A DNA stretch of 51,705 bases from Acidobacteria bacterium RIFCSPLOWO2_02_FULL_61_28 (GCA_001767035.1 MEKR01000095.1:1-51705), one strand, 5' to 3'. Shown: positions 27,589 to 37,242, counted from the stretch's first letter. A program made the numbers and translations. The notes: generated by a model not told the origin, from the letters alone.

Positions 27589-29082
27589 GCTCCACAGGCT
27601 GCGGAGCGAGAGGGTGACGAAGGACCCGTAGAAGAGCGCCATCCCCACCAGGGCCGCGCGCCGCCACAGGGGCGGCCGCACGTGTTGCGGCAGCAGCCGC
27701 GTGTTGATGTAGAGCAGGTGCAGCGACGCCACGATGAAGACGAGGCCCGCGACGTTCGCCCCCAGTTTCAGCAGGACGATCGGCTGAGCCAGGCGCAGCG
27801 CCACGATGCCCCACAGGACGGCGGTGGCCAGCACACCGTAGTACACCCGGCGCACGTCGCCACCGCGCCAGGCGCGCACGTGGCGGCTGCCGGTCCAGAG
27901 GATGTCCGTAATGGCGCGCACCATCGCCTCGAGGTTGTCGAGCTGCGTCTTGAAAAGGATCCACGCCCCGAGGAATGCAATGACCCCGGCGAGCAGGGCA
28001 CCCGACTTTCTCCCGACGCTCGACGCCAGCGCGGCGCTGATGCCGAGACCCTGGATGTCACTCCCCCGCGGGATGAACGTCACGTAGAGCAGTGCTGGGA
28101 GCACCATGCCGAGAAGGGCTCCCGTGAAGAATACTCCCCACTGATCTGCCCGGACGACGCGCCACCACCCACTCCACCGGCGCATAGCCTCGGCGTCAGG
28201 CGCGAAGATGAAGCCGCTGTGGGCGAGGTTCACTTTGTGACCGCCGATCGCGGCGGGGATGTAGCCCGCCCGCTCTCCCATGCCGTAGCCCTTGTCTCGC
28301 GCCCAGTTCGACAAGGTGAGGTTGACGACGCCGCCGGACCCGGAGTACGCCACCAAGGCCCCCAGCAAGAAGAAGTCGGTGCCCGATGGAAAGAGGTTGA
28401 AGGTTCCCTGCGCCACGTCAAAGCCCGCAAGCCCGGCCGCGGCCGCCGCCCAGGTTCCCGCCGGCACGAAGAGCACGGCCAAGGCGAGAAAGCCTCCCAG
28501 GATGACAACGACGAGGACCCAGTTGAGCAGTTCGAGTGTGCGCTCGATGCGCCGCCCCACCAAGAGCACTGCCGTACACGCCAGGAAGGTCACCACGCCG
28601 ATGTAGTAGATCGCTGCGGCATCCAGGGGCCCCGGGAGTCGCCGTTCGGACAGGAAGAAGATTGCCCCCGCCGCGGTGGCGGCAAACGCGGGCCAGCCGA
28701 CTTGCAGAAAGAAAAGGGCGGCGTACACCCACGCCCAGCCAGTCGAGGAAGGACGCGTGCGCATGAAGCCGGTGAATACCGGCTCACCCGTAGCCAGCGT
28801 GTAGCGCATCACCTCGGTGTTGAAGACGGTTTGGAGCAAGACCGCGACCGTCGTCACCCAGAGGAGCGTCAGTCCGTGCCGTACGAAGACGGCGGGGCCG
28901 AGAAGGAACTCGCCGCTCCCAATCGAGGCGCCCAGTACGATAACGCCGGGCCCGACGACGCCCAGCCAGCCTAGCCCCTTCGGGGTAGGCGGGGCAGGCA
29001 GGTCCGCCCGCGCCCACGGATCCAGCCCCGAGCGGGCTTCCAGAGCGGTTGCGGTCGTCCGGGCTACCGGCGCAACAGACAT
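27583..29082 (-). CDS. Nramp-like divalent metal transporter family protein
   Basis: GPGVIVLGASIGSGEFLLGPAVFVRHGLTLLWVTTVAVLLQTVFNTEVMRYTLATGE...; many TM segments. Confidence 0.75.
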   Translation of the reverse strand: MSVAPVARTTATALEARSGLDPWARADLPAPPTPKGLGWLGVVGPGVIVLGASIGSGEFLLGPAVFVRHGLTLLWVTTVAVLLQTVFNTEVMRYTLATGEPVFTGFMRTRPSSTGWAWVYAALFFLQVGWPAFAATAAGAIFFLSERRLPGPLDAAAIYYIGVVTFLACTAVLLVGRRIERTLELLNWVLVVVILGGFLALAVLFVPAGTWAAAAAGLAGFDVAQGTFNLFPSGTDFFLLGALVAYSGSGGVVNLTLSNWARDKGYGMGERAGYIPAAIGGHKVNLAHSGFIFAPDAEAMRRWSGWWRVVRADQWGVFFTGALLGMVLPALLYVTFIPRGSDIQGLGISAALASSVGRKSGALLAGVIAFLGAWILFKTQLDNLEAMVRAITDILWTGSRHVRAWRGGDVRRVYYGVLATAVLWGIVALRLAQPIVLLKLGANVAGLVFIVASLHLLYINTRLLPQHVRPPLWRRAALVGMALFYGSFVTLSLRSLWSG

Positions 29083-29183
29083 TCGGTTCCCTCTGGCATA
29101 AGTGTGTTGTTCAGCCGGAGACAAAGGGTGTGGCGGCCTATCTCTTGTTTAGGCTGACCTGGATAAACTTATACCTTTAGGCG

Positions 29184-30566
29184 TCAGGAAGCCAGGTCTT
29201 TCACTTTCGGCTCAAGATTCTCCGGCTCGTTGGGTGCCATTTCATAGACGGAGTTCTCCCCCTGGCGGGAGGCATAGAAGCGTTTGTCCTTGCGGGCGAA
29301 CAGGATGGTCTCCTCTTTGTTTCCTTCGCCGAACGTAACCTTGACGCGCAGCCAGGGCTTATCGAGGCCGTACTGGGCGAGTTGCCCGGGTTTGTCGGAG
29401 GTGAACTGCTGGATGCGCAGATTGTGAACGCTGTTCAAGAAGTCCTCTACTTTGGAGGCGTCCAGTTTCTTCTCGGGCGTTCCGGTCCGGAACCATTCTT
29501 CTCCGCGTTTATCCAGGCGCATCTCCCCTTGGGCCGACAGAAGCTCCACGCGCCGGGTATTGGTTGTTTGGAAATCGAACAGGAAGCGGTTCCGGTAGCT
29601 GTCGAGGTCCTGCTTGAGCTGATCGTAGAGGGCCTGGGTAATCGTAAAGACGACCGGCCAGACGGAGTTCTGCGCATAATAGGAAACGCCCTCCCCGCTG
29701 GCCTTGTTGCCGATCAGGAGGGTCGTCGAGCCGTCCGCCGTTTTCACCGTGAGGCGGATCTCCGGCCGGTCCAGCCCATAGCGGTTCAGCGACTTGGGGG
29801 TTTCCTCCTCGGCGGACTTCATCTGCGCCCCGCTCAGGGTGGTCACAAAGTAGTTGCTGTTGCTGAAGTCGGCCCGCACGGCCGGCTCGGCTAATTCCCA
29901 GTTGCCGCTGGCCTGCTTGGTCAGGACGATCCGGCCGGGCCGCACGGGCAGTGCCAGTTCAATCTGCTGCGCCTTGTCCATGGCAATCGGGAAGAGCCGC
30001 TTGTCGCGCAGGTCAAAGAGCGTTTTCTGCAACGCCGTCGTGTCATAGGTGCCGAGCAGGAACACGCCCGGAGCCGAATCGAGTTTCCCGAATTTGTCGG
30101 AGCCGGTCGGGTTTTCCTTCCCGATGGAGAGCGCGACCGTCTGGCCTCCCTTCAACTTGAACCGGAATGTCTTCTGCGGCTTCTCCAATCCGTACTCACT
30201 CGGTGGAAGGGGCGTGTCGCCTTCGATCGGGGTGTATTCCGAATTGGGAAGCCCTTCCAAAAAGGACTGAATCTGGGAGCCGTCGGCGGCAACCCCCGCT
30301 GGGCTTACAACCTCCCATTGGGCCGCGCTCTTGTCCTCGGGCTTGGCGCCGGGTGTGGCGGCTGCGGCCACGCGGCGAAACGCGGCGGGGGGCTGGTCCG
30401 CCGTCTCAATCGTGAATTCTTCCACCTGGTCGGGCTGAAATACAAAGAGCTTCTTCTTGGCACCTTCGCTCGAAGAAGCCGGCGCAGGCTGCTGGTTGAG
30501 ATAGTAGAAAACTCCCCCCAACGCCAGCAGGATCACGAGAGCAACGATGGTATGTGTAACCTTCAT
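29184..30566 (-). CDS. DUF4340 domain protein
   Basis: MKVTHTIVALVILLALGGVFYYLN...FVFQPDQVEEFTIE...LEKPQKTFRFKLKGGQTVALSIGKENPTGSDKF; next to Gld-type ABC genes. Confidence 0.85.
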   Translation of the reverse strand: MKVTHTIVALVILLALGGVFYYLNQQPAPASSSEGAKKKLFVFQPDQVEEFTIETADQPPAAFRRVAAAATPGAKPEDKSAAQWEVVSPAGVAADGSQIQSFLEGLPNSEYTPIEGDTPLPPSEYGLEKPQKTFRFKLKGGQTVALSIGKENPTGSDKFGKLDSAPGVFLLGTYDTTALQKTLFDLRDKRLFPIAMDKAQQIELALPVRPGRIVLTKQASGNWELAEPAVRADFSNSNYFVTTLSGAQMKSAEEETPKSLNRYGLDRPEIRLTVKTADGSTTLLIGNKASGEGVSYYAQNSVWPVVFTITQALYDQLKQDLDSYRNRFLFDFQTTNTRRVELLSAQGEMRLDKRGEEWFRTGTPEKKLDASKVEDFLNSVHNLRIQQFTSDKPGQLAQYGLDKPWLRVKVTFGEGNKEETILFARKDKRFYASRQGENSVYEMAPNEPENLEPKVKDLAS

Positions 30567-30577
30567 AGCGTTAAACC

Positions 30578-30731
30578 CAGTGACCAGTGACCAGTGACAA
30601 GAGAAATGGAAGTAGAAGTTAGAAGTCAGGAGCCAGAATCGTGCCATTGGCGGCCGGGGCGTTGTAATTCTGACTCCCGACTCCTGTCTTCTGACTTCTG
30701 CTCATCACTTGTCACTTGTCACTCGTCACTG
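30578..30731. repeat. AGTGAC/TCACT-type tandem and inverted repeat element inside an operon
   Basis: Left cagtgaccagtgaccagtgacaag; right tcacttgtcacttgtcactcgtcactg; inner agaagtcaggagccagaatc vs actcccgactcctgtcttctgacttct. Confidence 0.75.
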
Positions 30732-30737
30732 TTTTTC

Positions 30738-32114
30738 TTACCCCCGTCGTTTCCACCACACGCCCAGGCCGCTCACCACGACGATGGCCGGCACGGCAAT
30801 CAGGAGATAGAGAACCAGGTTCATCTGGGCCGGGGTGAGGTCCACGCGACTGTCTTGCGGGTCCTTGGGCCGGATCGAAATCAGATCCTCGTCCGACGTT
30901 AGCCACGCCACCGCGTTCAAAAACAGGTCGCGGTTGCCGTTGAAGCCGAGGATGGCATTGGCCAGAAACTCGGCGCTCCCGGCCACGATGTACCGGCCCT
31001 CCTTGGCGCCCTCGGCGGCTTCCGCCGGCTTGTACGAGCCCGCTCCGAACAAAGCCACCGGCCCTTCCTTATCCTGGCCTTTGCGGAAGCTGATCTGCTG
31101 GGAGCGCACCTGGTCGGTGGCCCAACTGTTCTTCGTGGTCCTGGCGATCGGCTGGAACGTAGCTCCGGCCATCCCTTTCGTGGACGTATCCACGGCGCTC
31201 GCAAACGGAAACAGCGTGGCGGTGTTCGACATGTCCTTGGTCACGGGATGATTTTCATATTGGACCACCAGCGGCATCAGCTCGTCGGTGCCGAACAGCC
31301 GCCCGATCCCGCTGGTGTCCACGACCAACGAATTATGGGCGTCCACGCCGAACTGCTCCAGCAGGCCGGTCAGCTTCGCCGGGGCCTGCGGGTGAACCAA
31401 GAAGAAGACTCGCCCGCCCTTCATGAGGAAGTCCTTAATCGCCGTGATCTCGGGATCGAGCAGGTCTTTCTGGGGTCCGGCGACGACCAGTAAGCTGCAA
31501 TCGTCGGGAATCTTGGGGGATTGCTCCAGCAGAGAAAGCGGCTGGACCTTGTAGTTGGTGTCTTCGAGCGCCTTCTTGGCGGCGCTGTAGCCGAGCCGCT
31601 CCTGGGATTCGACGTCCCGCTCGCCGTGGCCCGTCAGGAAATAGATCGTCTTGGGACCGCCTTTGAGCACCCGGATGATGCTGTTGGTGATTTCCTCCTC
31701 GGTGACCCCTTTGGCTTGCTCGTCGCGCTCGGCGGTCGCCACGACCACCGTGGCATAGCTCTTGATCTTATAGCGGTTGGCCTTGGAAGGCTCCCGGTCC
31801 GGGTCCACGTAGGTCACCTTGACGCGCCGGGACTGGATGGGGAACAAATCCAGACGGTCCCGCGCGCGGTCGAAATTGGCGCGGCGGTCGAAGTAAAGCA
31901 CCTCCACGTCCTTTTGCAGTTCCGACAAAATCTTGGCTGTCTGCGGCGAGAGGCTGTATTGCTTGTTGGCGGTCAAGTCAATCTGCTTGACGAACCGGTT
32001 CGCGATCAGGTTGACGACCACCACAATCGCCAGCGCGAGCAGACAATAGATGGCTGTATTCAAGCCGTATTTGGTCTGCCGGCTGGTGAGCCGGCGTTTC
32101 AATTCCATCGCCAT
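30738..32114 (-). CDS. GldG-family ABC transporter auxiliary protein
   Basis: TANKQYSLSPQTAKILSELQKDVEVLYF..; TIYFLTGHGERDVES...SLLVVAGPQKDLLDPEITAIKDFLMKGGRVFFLVHP; N- and C-terminal TM. Confidence 0.88.
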   Translation of the reverse strand: MAMELKRRLTSRQTKYGLNTAIYCLLALAIVVVVNLIANRFVKQIDLTANKQYSLSPQTAKILSELQKDVEVLYFDRRANFDRARDRLDLFPIQSRRVKVTYVDPDREPSKANRYKIKSYATVVVATAERDEQAKGVTEEEITNSIIRVLKGGPKTIYFLTGHGERDVESQERLGYSAAKKALEDTNYKVQPLSLLEQSPKIPDDCSLLVVAGPQKDLLDPEITAIKDFLMKGGRVFFLVHPQAPAKLTGLLEQFGVDAHNSLVVDTSGIGRLFGTDELMPLVVQYENHPVTKDMSNTATLFPFASAVDTSTKGMAGATFQPIARTTKNSWATDQVRSQQISFRKGQDKEGPVALFGAGSYKPAEAAEGAKEGRYIVAGSAEFLANAILGFNGNRDLFLNAVAWLTSDEDLISIRPKDPQDSRVDLTPAQMNLVLYLLIAVPAIVVVSGLGVWWKRRG

Positions 32115-32118
32115 CGTC

Positions 32119-32898
32119 TCATGCCCTCCATCGCACGGATTCCACGGAGCGGGCCGTCAAGAACAGTCCCAGCCCGATCACGGAGAGGTAGTACACGGCG
32201 TCCTTGAGGTCAATGACCCCTTTGGAGAAATTCTCAATGTGGGTGGTGAGGGAAAGATAACTGGCCAGTTCGCCCATGCGAGTCCCGGAGAATTCACTCA
32301 CCCAATCAATCACCCACAGAAGCAGAAACACGGTGAAGGTCAGGCTGCCGGCGACCAGTTGATTGCGCGTAATGCTCGAGAGCAGCAAGCCGAAGGAAAG
32401 GAAGCACCCGCCGAGCAGCAACTGGCCGAGGTAACCCGCCACCAGGGGTCTCCAGTCCGGATTGCCGTACCGGAACAGGAGCAGAACGTAAAGGACCGTT
32501 AACCCGAGCATGGCCGCATAGAGGAAGAACGCCCCCAGAAATTTTCCGAAGATCATCTGGAGGTCGGTGACCGGCGAGGTCATCAACAGTTCCATGGTGC
32601 CGGTCTTTTTCTCTTCGGCGAACAGGCGCATGGTGATCATGGGAACCAGAAACAGCGAAATCACGCTCAGGTTCATCAGCAGCGGCCGGATGACCATCTC
32701 GTTCACGTTCAGGTGCATGGGGGCCCCATACATCTGCATGTACTGGGCCTGCATAAACGTCTGCCGGATGAACATGGACAGGATGCTGTAGAAGAAGAAT
32801 CCGAAGATCACCGCGAAGACGCCCAGAACGATGTAGGCGATGGGCGAACGGAAATAGGAGTTAAGCTCTTTGCGAGCGATGGTCCAAATATTCCTCAT
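32119..32898 (-). CDS. ABC transporter permease (ABC-2 / GldF type)
   Basis: MRNIWTIARKELNSYFRSPIAYIVLGVFAVIFGFFFY...LFLVPMITMRLFAEEKKTGTMELLMTSPVTDLQMIFGKFLGA. Confidence 0.92.
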   Translation of the reverse strand: MRNIWTIARKELNSYFRSPIAYIVLGVFAVIFGFFFYSILSMFIRQTFMQAQYMQMYGAPMHLNVNEMVIRPLLMNLSVISLFLVPMITMRLFAEEKKTGTMELLMTSPVTDLQMIFGKFLGAFFLYAAMLGLTVLYVLLLFRYGNPDWRPLVAGYLGQLLLGGCFLSFGLLLSSITRNQLVAGSLTFTVFLLLWVIDWVSEFSGTRMGELASYLSLTTHIENFSKGVIDLKDAVYYLSVIGLGLFLTARSVESVRWRA

Positions 32899-33884
32899 GC
32901 GGTAGCCGCCTCCCGGGAAGACTCCGGCGCCGCGACTTCGGCTTCGGCCGGGTCTTCGGTTGTGGTAAGCTTCAAGAAAATTTCTTCCAAACTCAGGCCG
33001 ACCGGGCGCAACTCGAGCAGGCCCCAGCCCGATTCGACCACGGCGCGGGCCAATTCCTTGCGCGAATCCCGGCCCTTTTGCATCTGCACGGAAAACTCCA
33101 CGCGGCCATCGCCCTCCGGCATTGCCGAGACCCCGCCAACGCCGGCGACGCGCGCCAGGCGTTCCCGCGCCAGCGCCTCCGGCCCTTCGATCACCAGGCG
33201 CATGGTTTCAAAACCCTGCAAGCGGGCCGTCAGGTTCTCTGGAGTATCCTCGGCCACCAGCTTCCCGGCATTGATGATCATCACGCGCCCGCAGGTATGG
33301 GCCGCTTCGGGCAGGATGTGCGTGCTCAGAATAATGGTATGGTCGCCCGCCAGACTCTTCACCAGCCGGCGGGTCTCAATAATCTGCTTGGGGTCGAGTC
33401 CCGCGGTCGGTTCGTCGAGCACCAACACATCGGGGTTGTGGATCAGAGCGACGGCCAGGCCCACGCGTTGCCGGTAGCCCTTGGAGAGATGCCCGACAAT
33501 CTTGTGCAGGGAATCTCCGATCGCGGTTTTCTCCGCGGTCTCCGCGATGCGCTGCCGCAACTCCCGTCTCGACACCCCCTTGATCCGTCCGGCGAAGGCG
33601 AGCATCTCGTCCACTCGCATGTCCGTGTACAGCGGCGGCGTTTCCGGGAGATACCCCGTCCGGCGCTTCACTTCGAGCGGCTCCGCCATCACGTCATAGC
33701 CCGCGACGGTCACCTTCCCGAGAGTGGGGGGCAAGAATCCGGTGAGCACCCGCATCGTGGTGGTCTTGCCGGCCCCGTTCGGACCGAGAAAACCCAGAAT
33801 CTCTCCCTTGCGCACGGAAAAATGGAGGTCCTCTACGGCCGTGGTCCGCCCGTATCGCTTGGTCAGTCCCTGAACGTCAATCAC
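32895..33884 (-). CDS. ABC transporter ATP-binding protein (GldA/CcmA type)
   Basis: Walker A LGPNGAGKTTTMR, signature LSKGYRQRVGLA, Walker B VLVLDEPTAGLDP. Start placed at GTG 33884 with AGGAGG upstream rather than TTG 33911. Confidence 0.92.
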   Translation of the reverse strand: MIDVQGLTKRYGRTTAVEDLHFSVRKGEILGFLGPNGAGKTTTMRVLTGFLPPTLGKVTVAGYDVMAEPLEVKRRTGYLPETPPLYTDMRVDEMLAFAGRIKGVSRRELRQRIAETAEKTAIGDSLHKIVGHLSKGYRQRVGLAVALIHNPDVLVLDEPTAGLDPKQIIETRRLVKSLAGDHTIILSTHILPEAAHTCGRVMIINAGKLVAEDTPENLTARLQGFETMRLVIEGPEALARERLARVAGVGGVSAMPEGDGRVEFSVQMQKGRDSRKELARAVVESGWGLLELRPVGLSLEEIFLKLTTTEDPAEAEVAAPESSREAATA

Positions 33885-33900
33885 CGCTTCCTCCTGAACG

Positions 33901-33985
33901 CCCTGGGCCAAAAGCCCTGGGCCAAAAGCCTCTGGCTAAAAGCCTCCGGCCAACAGCCCCGAGCCAAGAGCCTCCGGCAAAAAAG
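33901..33985. repeat. 14-bp tandem repeat, about 6 copies, in 5' region of ABC ATPase gene
   Basis: ccctgggccaaaag x2, cctctggctaaaag, cctccggccaacag, ccccgagccaagag, cctccggcaaaaaag. Confidence 0.88.
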
Positions 33986-34583
33986 CCCCCGGACCGGCAG
34001 GCAGCTTCCCAGGGCGGCTCTTCTCATTCGATTTCTTCCCGCTCGCTCAAGGCTTCGCCGCACTCGATGCTGGCGTATTGCTCTCCGGCTGGCGAGGAAT
34101 ACCCGCAGAATCTTTCTTCCGCCGATCCGTTCTGCAAGGCGGGCCCGAATGGGCACAAAGAAAAATGATAAGAATCTAGCATACCAAAACTACAGCGTCG
34201 CTCCAAGTTGCCAGAACCCGGCGGTCCCGCAGGGACCTGCTCCGTCGGTGTCCCGCGGACGGGTAACCCCGGGTCCTTCCTGCGGCATGAGAGCCTGGTC
34301 TAGCCCCCCGAAAACAGTTAATTTCAGATGCGCCGAACCCCTCTTCCGGTTGCCAGGAGCAGCCGCCCTGGAGAGACCGGTCGAGACAGCCGTTCTATTG
34401 TACTCTCTCTCAATTCGTTAGCGAATTCCCCGCCCCTGCCGGCCTCGTTCCTGGGGGCCATGAAGAACCGCTCGGGAAGGGGCAGGAAGCAGACCCCACC
34501 TTGGTGGGGTGGCAACGAGAGAATATCACTGCGCAAGGCAGCGCTGGGACCGGGTGAGCGTGGAATCCAGTCGCCTCACAATT

Positions 34584-34609
34584 CCAAAGTCAATCGAGCG
34601 GGACTTTGG
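34584..34609 (+). promoter_or_regulatory. Candidate operator (inverted repeat) upstream of acyl-CoA ligase
   Basis: CCAAAGTC-aatcgagcgg-GACTTTGG followed by possible -10 TACAAT at 34612. Confidence 0.4.
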
Positions 34610-34674
34610 AGTACAATGTGTCCCCGCTGGGAATTGGGCGGATTCGACCGCTTTTGGGAATCGGAGGAAGGGCG

Positions 34675-36393
34675 ATGGCTACTAGGACCACCGTGTCCGG
34701 CGGCAGTGAGCGGCAGCTCGCGGCCTCCAGCCGCGCCGCCCGCATGGACGAACGGTTGAACCAAGGCCAGCCGGTCCACTTGAGCAAGCTGACCCCGATC
34801 ACCTTCCTCGAACGCAGCGCCGTGGTCTTTGCCGACAAGCCCGCCGTGATCTATGACGACCGGCAATACAGCTACGCGGAATTTCGCCGGCGGGTTCACC
34901 GGCTCGCCGGAGCCTTGCGCCGCGCGGGGATCGAACCCGGCGACCGGGTCGCGTTCCTCGCGCCGAACATCCCAGCCTTGCTCGAAGCACACTTCGCTGT
35001 GCCGCTCGCCGGAGCGATCCTGGCGGCAATCAACATACGGCTGAATTCGAGCGAAATCGCCTATATCCTCAACCACGCCGAGGCCAAGCTGCTGGTCGTG
35101 GATTCGGAGCTGGCGGCCGTGATTGCCCCGGTCGTGTCCGAGCTTTCTGCGACGAAGCAATTCGTGGTCGTCCGGGACACCCGCGCCGAATCGACGGCCG
35201 CATTGCCGTTTGGGGGACAGGACTACGAAGCCTTCCTGGCAACCGGCCTAGCGACCGGGGAAGACGAGTTCGAGGACTTCCGCCTGGACGATGAGAACGA
35301 TGTCATCTCGGTGAACTACACCAGCGGCACGACGGGCCAGCCCAAGGGAGTGATGTACACGCACCGGGGCGCATACCTGAACGCTCTGGGCGTGACGGAG
35401 ATGATGGAAGTGCAGAGCCATAGCAACTATCTCTGGGTCGTCCCGATGTTTCACTGCAACGGCTGGTGCTTCCCCTGGGGCGTTACGGCGATGGGAGCCA
35501 CGCACGTCTGCCTGCGCCGGGCGGACCCCGAGAAGATGCTCGACGCGATCCGGCGGCATCGTGTCACGCACTTCTGCGGCGCGCCGACGGTGCTCTCTGC
35601 GCTCCTGCATCATCCGGCGGCGCGGGAGTTTCGCCTCGATCATCCGCTGCGCGTGGCCACCGGCGGCGCTCCGCCGTCCCCGGCAGTCATCCGCGACGGC
35701 GAACGCTTCGGCCTGGAGATCGTTCACCTCTACGGCCTGACGGAAAGCTACGGCCCCTTCACGTTCTGCGAATGGCGCAAAGAATGGGACGGGAAGGAGC
35801 TGGCGGAGCGGGCCGAGATCAAGGCGCTGCAAGGCGTGCCGCATGTGCTGAGCGGGACGAGCCTGCGCGTGGTGGACGAGCAGATGCGGGACGTGCCCGC
35901 CGACGGGCAAACGCTCGGCGAAATCGTGATGCGCGGCAACATCGTCATGAAAGGCTACTACCGCGACCCGCAGGCCACCGCCGAGGCCTTTCGCGGCGGA
36001 TGGTTCCACAGCGGCGACCTGGCCGTGCTCCACCCTTCCGGCTACATCGAAATCCGCGACCGGAGCAAGGACATCATCATCAGCGGCGGCGAGAACATCT
36101 CCACGCAGGAGGTCGAGAAAGCCATCTGCGATCATCCGGACGTGCTCGAAGCGGCGGTGATCGCGGTGCCCCATGAAAAGTGGGGAGAAGTTCCGAGGGC
36201 CTTTGTGACGCTGAAGCCGGGCCGTCAGGCCGCCGAGCGCGACATCATTGATTTCTGCCGCCAGAAGCTCGCCCACTTCAAGTGCCCGCACGCGGTCACG
36301 TTCGGGCCGCTCCCGAAGACTTCGACCGGCAAGGTCAAAAAGTTTGAGCTGCGCGAGCGGGAGTGGGCGGGGTATGAGAAACGAGTGCACTGA
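34675..36393 (+). CDS. AMP-dependent acyl-CoA synthetase (fatty acid--CoA ligase family)
   Basis: ...INIRLNSSEIAYILNHAEAKLLVVD...NYTSGTTGQPKGVMYTHRGAYLNAL...HLYGLTESYGP...YIEIRDRSKDIIISGGENISTQEVEKAI; GGAGG upstream of ATG. Confidence 0.95.
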   Translation: MATRTTVSGGSERQLAASSRAARMDERLNQGQPVHLSKLTPITFLERSAVVFADKPAVIYDDRQYSYAEFRRRVHRLAGALRRAGIEPGDRVAFLAPNIPALLEAHFAVPLAGAILAAINIRLNSSEIAYILNHAEAKLLVVDSELAAVIAPVVSELSATKQFVVVRDTRAESTAALPFGGQDYEAFLATGLATGEDEFEDFRLDDENDVISVNYTSGTTGQPKGVMYTHRGAYLNALGVTEMMEVQSHSNYLWVVPMFHCNGWCFPWGVTAMGATHVCLRRADPEKMLDAIRRHRVTHFCGAPTVLSALLHHPAAREFRLDHPLRVATGGAPPSPAVIRDGERFGLEIVHLYGLTESYGPFTFCEWRKEWDGKELAERAEIKALQGVPHVLSGTSLRVVDEQMRDVPADGQTLGEIVMRGNIVMKGYYRDPQATAEAFRGGWFHSGDLAVLHPSGYIEIRDRSKDIIISGGENISTQEVEKAICDHPDVLEAAVIAVPHEKWGEVPRAFVTLKPGRQAAERDIIDFCRQKLAHFKCPHAVTFGPLPKTSTGKVKKFELREREWAGYEKRVH

Positions 36394-36402
36394 GGGACAA
36401 CC

Positions 36403-36972
36403 ATGACTGGACTCCAATCGCCGCAGGACTTGCGCCGCAGTTCGCGGATTACCATTTCCATCCCAGTGGAAGTTTTGGGCCAGGACACGGACGGACAAGA
36501 AATCCGCGCCGCCGCCACGACCAAATATGTGAACCGGCACGGGGCGCTTCTGTTGGCGGACCGTGCGTTCCCGTTGGACGCGGAGGTCACCGTCCGCCTT
36601 CCACATCTGGAGCGCGAGCAGCAGTGCAAAGTGGTTTGGGTGAGCACGGAGAAGGACAAGAACGGGCGTTCGGGCCTCGGCATCCAACTGGAACGGTCAG
36701 AAAACTTCTGGGGCGTCCAGTTTCCCCCGGAGGACTGGGTGGCCTCTCCGCAGGCGCCGCTGGCGGGCGAACTCTCTGGCCCCACCCTCTCGCCGAGCGA
36801 AAGCGACGACAACGAACGGCGCATGATCCGAACGATGCTGAACGCGCTGGTTTCGGTCCTGGAGGAGAAGGGATTCCTGACCCGGGCGGAACTGGCCGAC
36901 ATGTTCCAGCAACTGAGCCGGACCGAAGCGACTGCCCGCAGCCAAACCGAGTCCCGGCCGAAAGGCCGCTGA
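36403..36972 (+). CDS. PilZ-like domain protein with degenerate second motif
   Basis: DLRRSSRITISIPVEVLGQDTDGQEIRAAATTKYVNRHGALLLADRAFPLDAEVTVRLP; RxxxR present, second motif YVNRHGA. Confidence 0.75.
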   Translation: MTGLQSPQDLRRSSRITISIPVEVLGQDTDGQEIRAAATTKYVNRHGALLLADRAFPLDAEVTVRLPHLEREQQCKVVWVSTEKDKNGRSGLGIQLERSENFWGVQFPPEDWVASPQAPLAGELSGPTLSPSESDDNERRMIRTMLNALVSVLEEKGFLTRAELADMFQQLSRTEATARSQTESRPKGR

Positions 36973-36994
36973 GCCGCGCCAACCGCACAATGGA

Positions 36995-37010
36995 GCGGGT
37001 AGCCACGGCA
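36995..37010 (+). repeat. Truncated family A REP (half only)
   Basis: gcgggtagccacggca without the complementary half. Confidence 0.6.
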
Positions 37011-37029
37011 ACTTCGCAGTGTAACAGCT

Positions 37030-37242
37030 TCAAGCAAAGACCAAACGGCCTTTAGGTTGCGGGATGGGGCGGCCCAGTTCTTTGGCGGTTTCGATCCATT
37101 CTTGGATGATGACCTCAGCGTTTTTGAGCGCTTCCCGGCGTGTTCTCCCGTCGGCAGCGCAGCCAGGCAATTCCGGAACCTCCGCGATAAACGCCTGGTC
37201 TTCTTCGCTCCAGTAGATGATGACTTCGTATTTCGCCGTCAA
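37030..37242 (-). CDS. hicB: HicB-like antitoxin
   Basis: MTAKYEVIIYWSEEDQAFIAEVPELPGCAADGRTRREALKNAEVIIQEWIETAKELGRPIPQPKG. Confidence 0.92.
   Translation of the reverse strand: MTAKYEVIIYWSEEDQAFIAEVPELPGCAADGRTRREALKNAEVIIQEWIETAKELGRPIPQPKGRLVFA

Noticed and set aside
25981-28974. Long plus-strand ORFs 25981..27474 and 27523..28974
   Set aside because: Antisense to leuC and the Nramp-like transporter; H/R/D-rich shadow composition.
33884-33911. TTG 33911 as the start of the ABC ATPase gene
   Set aside because: GTG 33884 has a strong AGGAGG at proper distance; the TTG lies within the 14-bp repeat.
34204-34512. Short palindromes ggtcccgcagggacc and accccaccttggtggggt upstream of the acyl-CoA ligase
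   Set aside because: Each seen once here, short and GC-rich; not enough to separate from chance.
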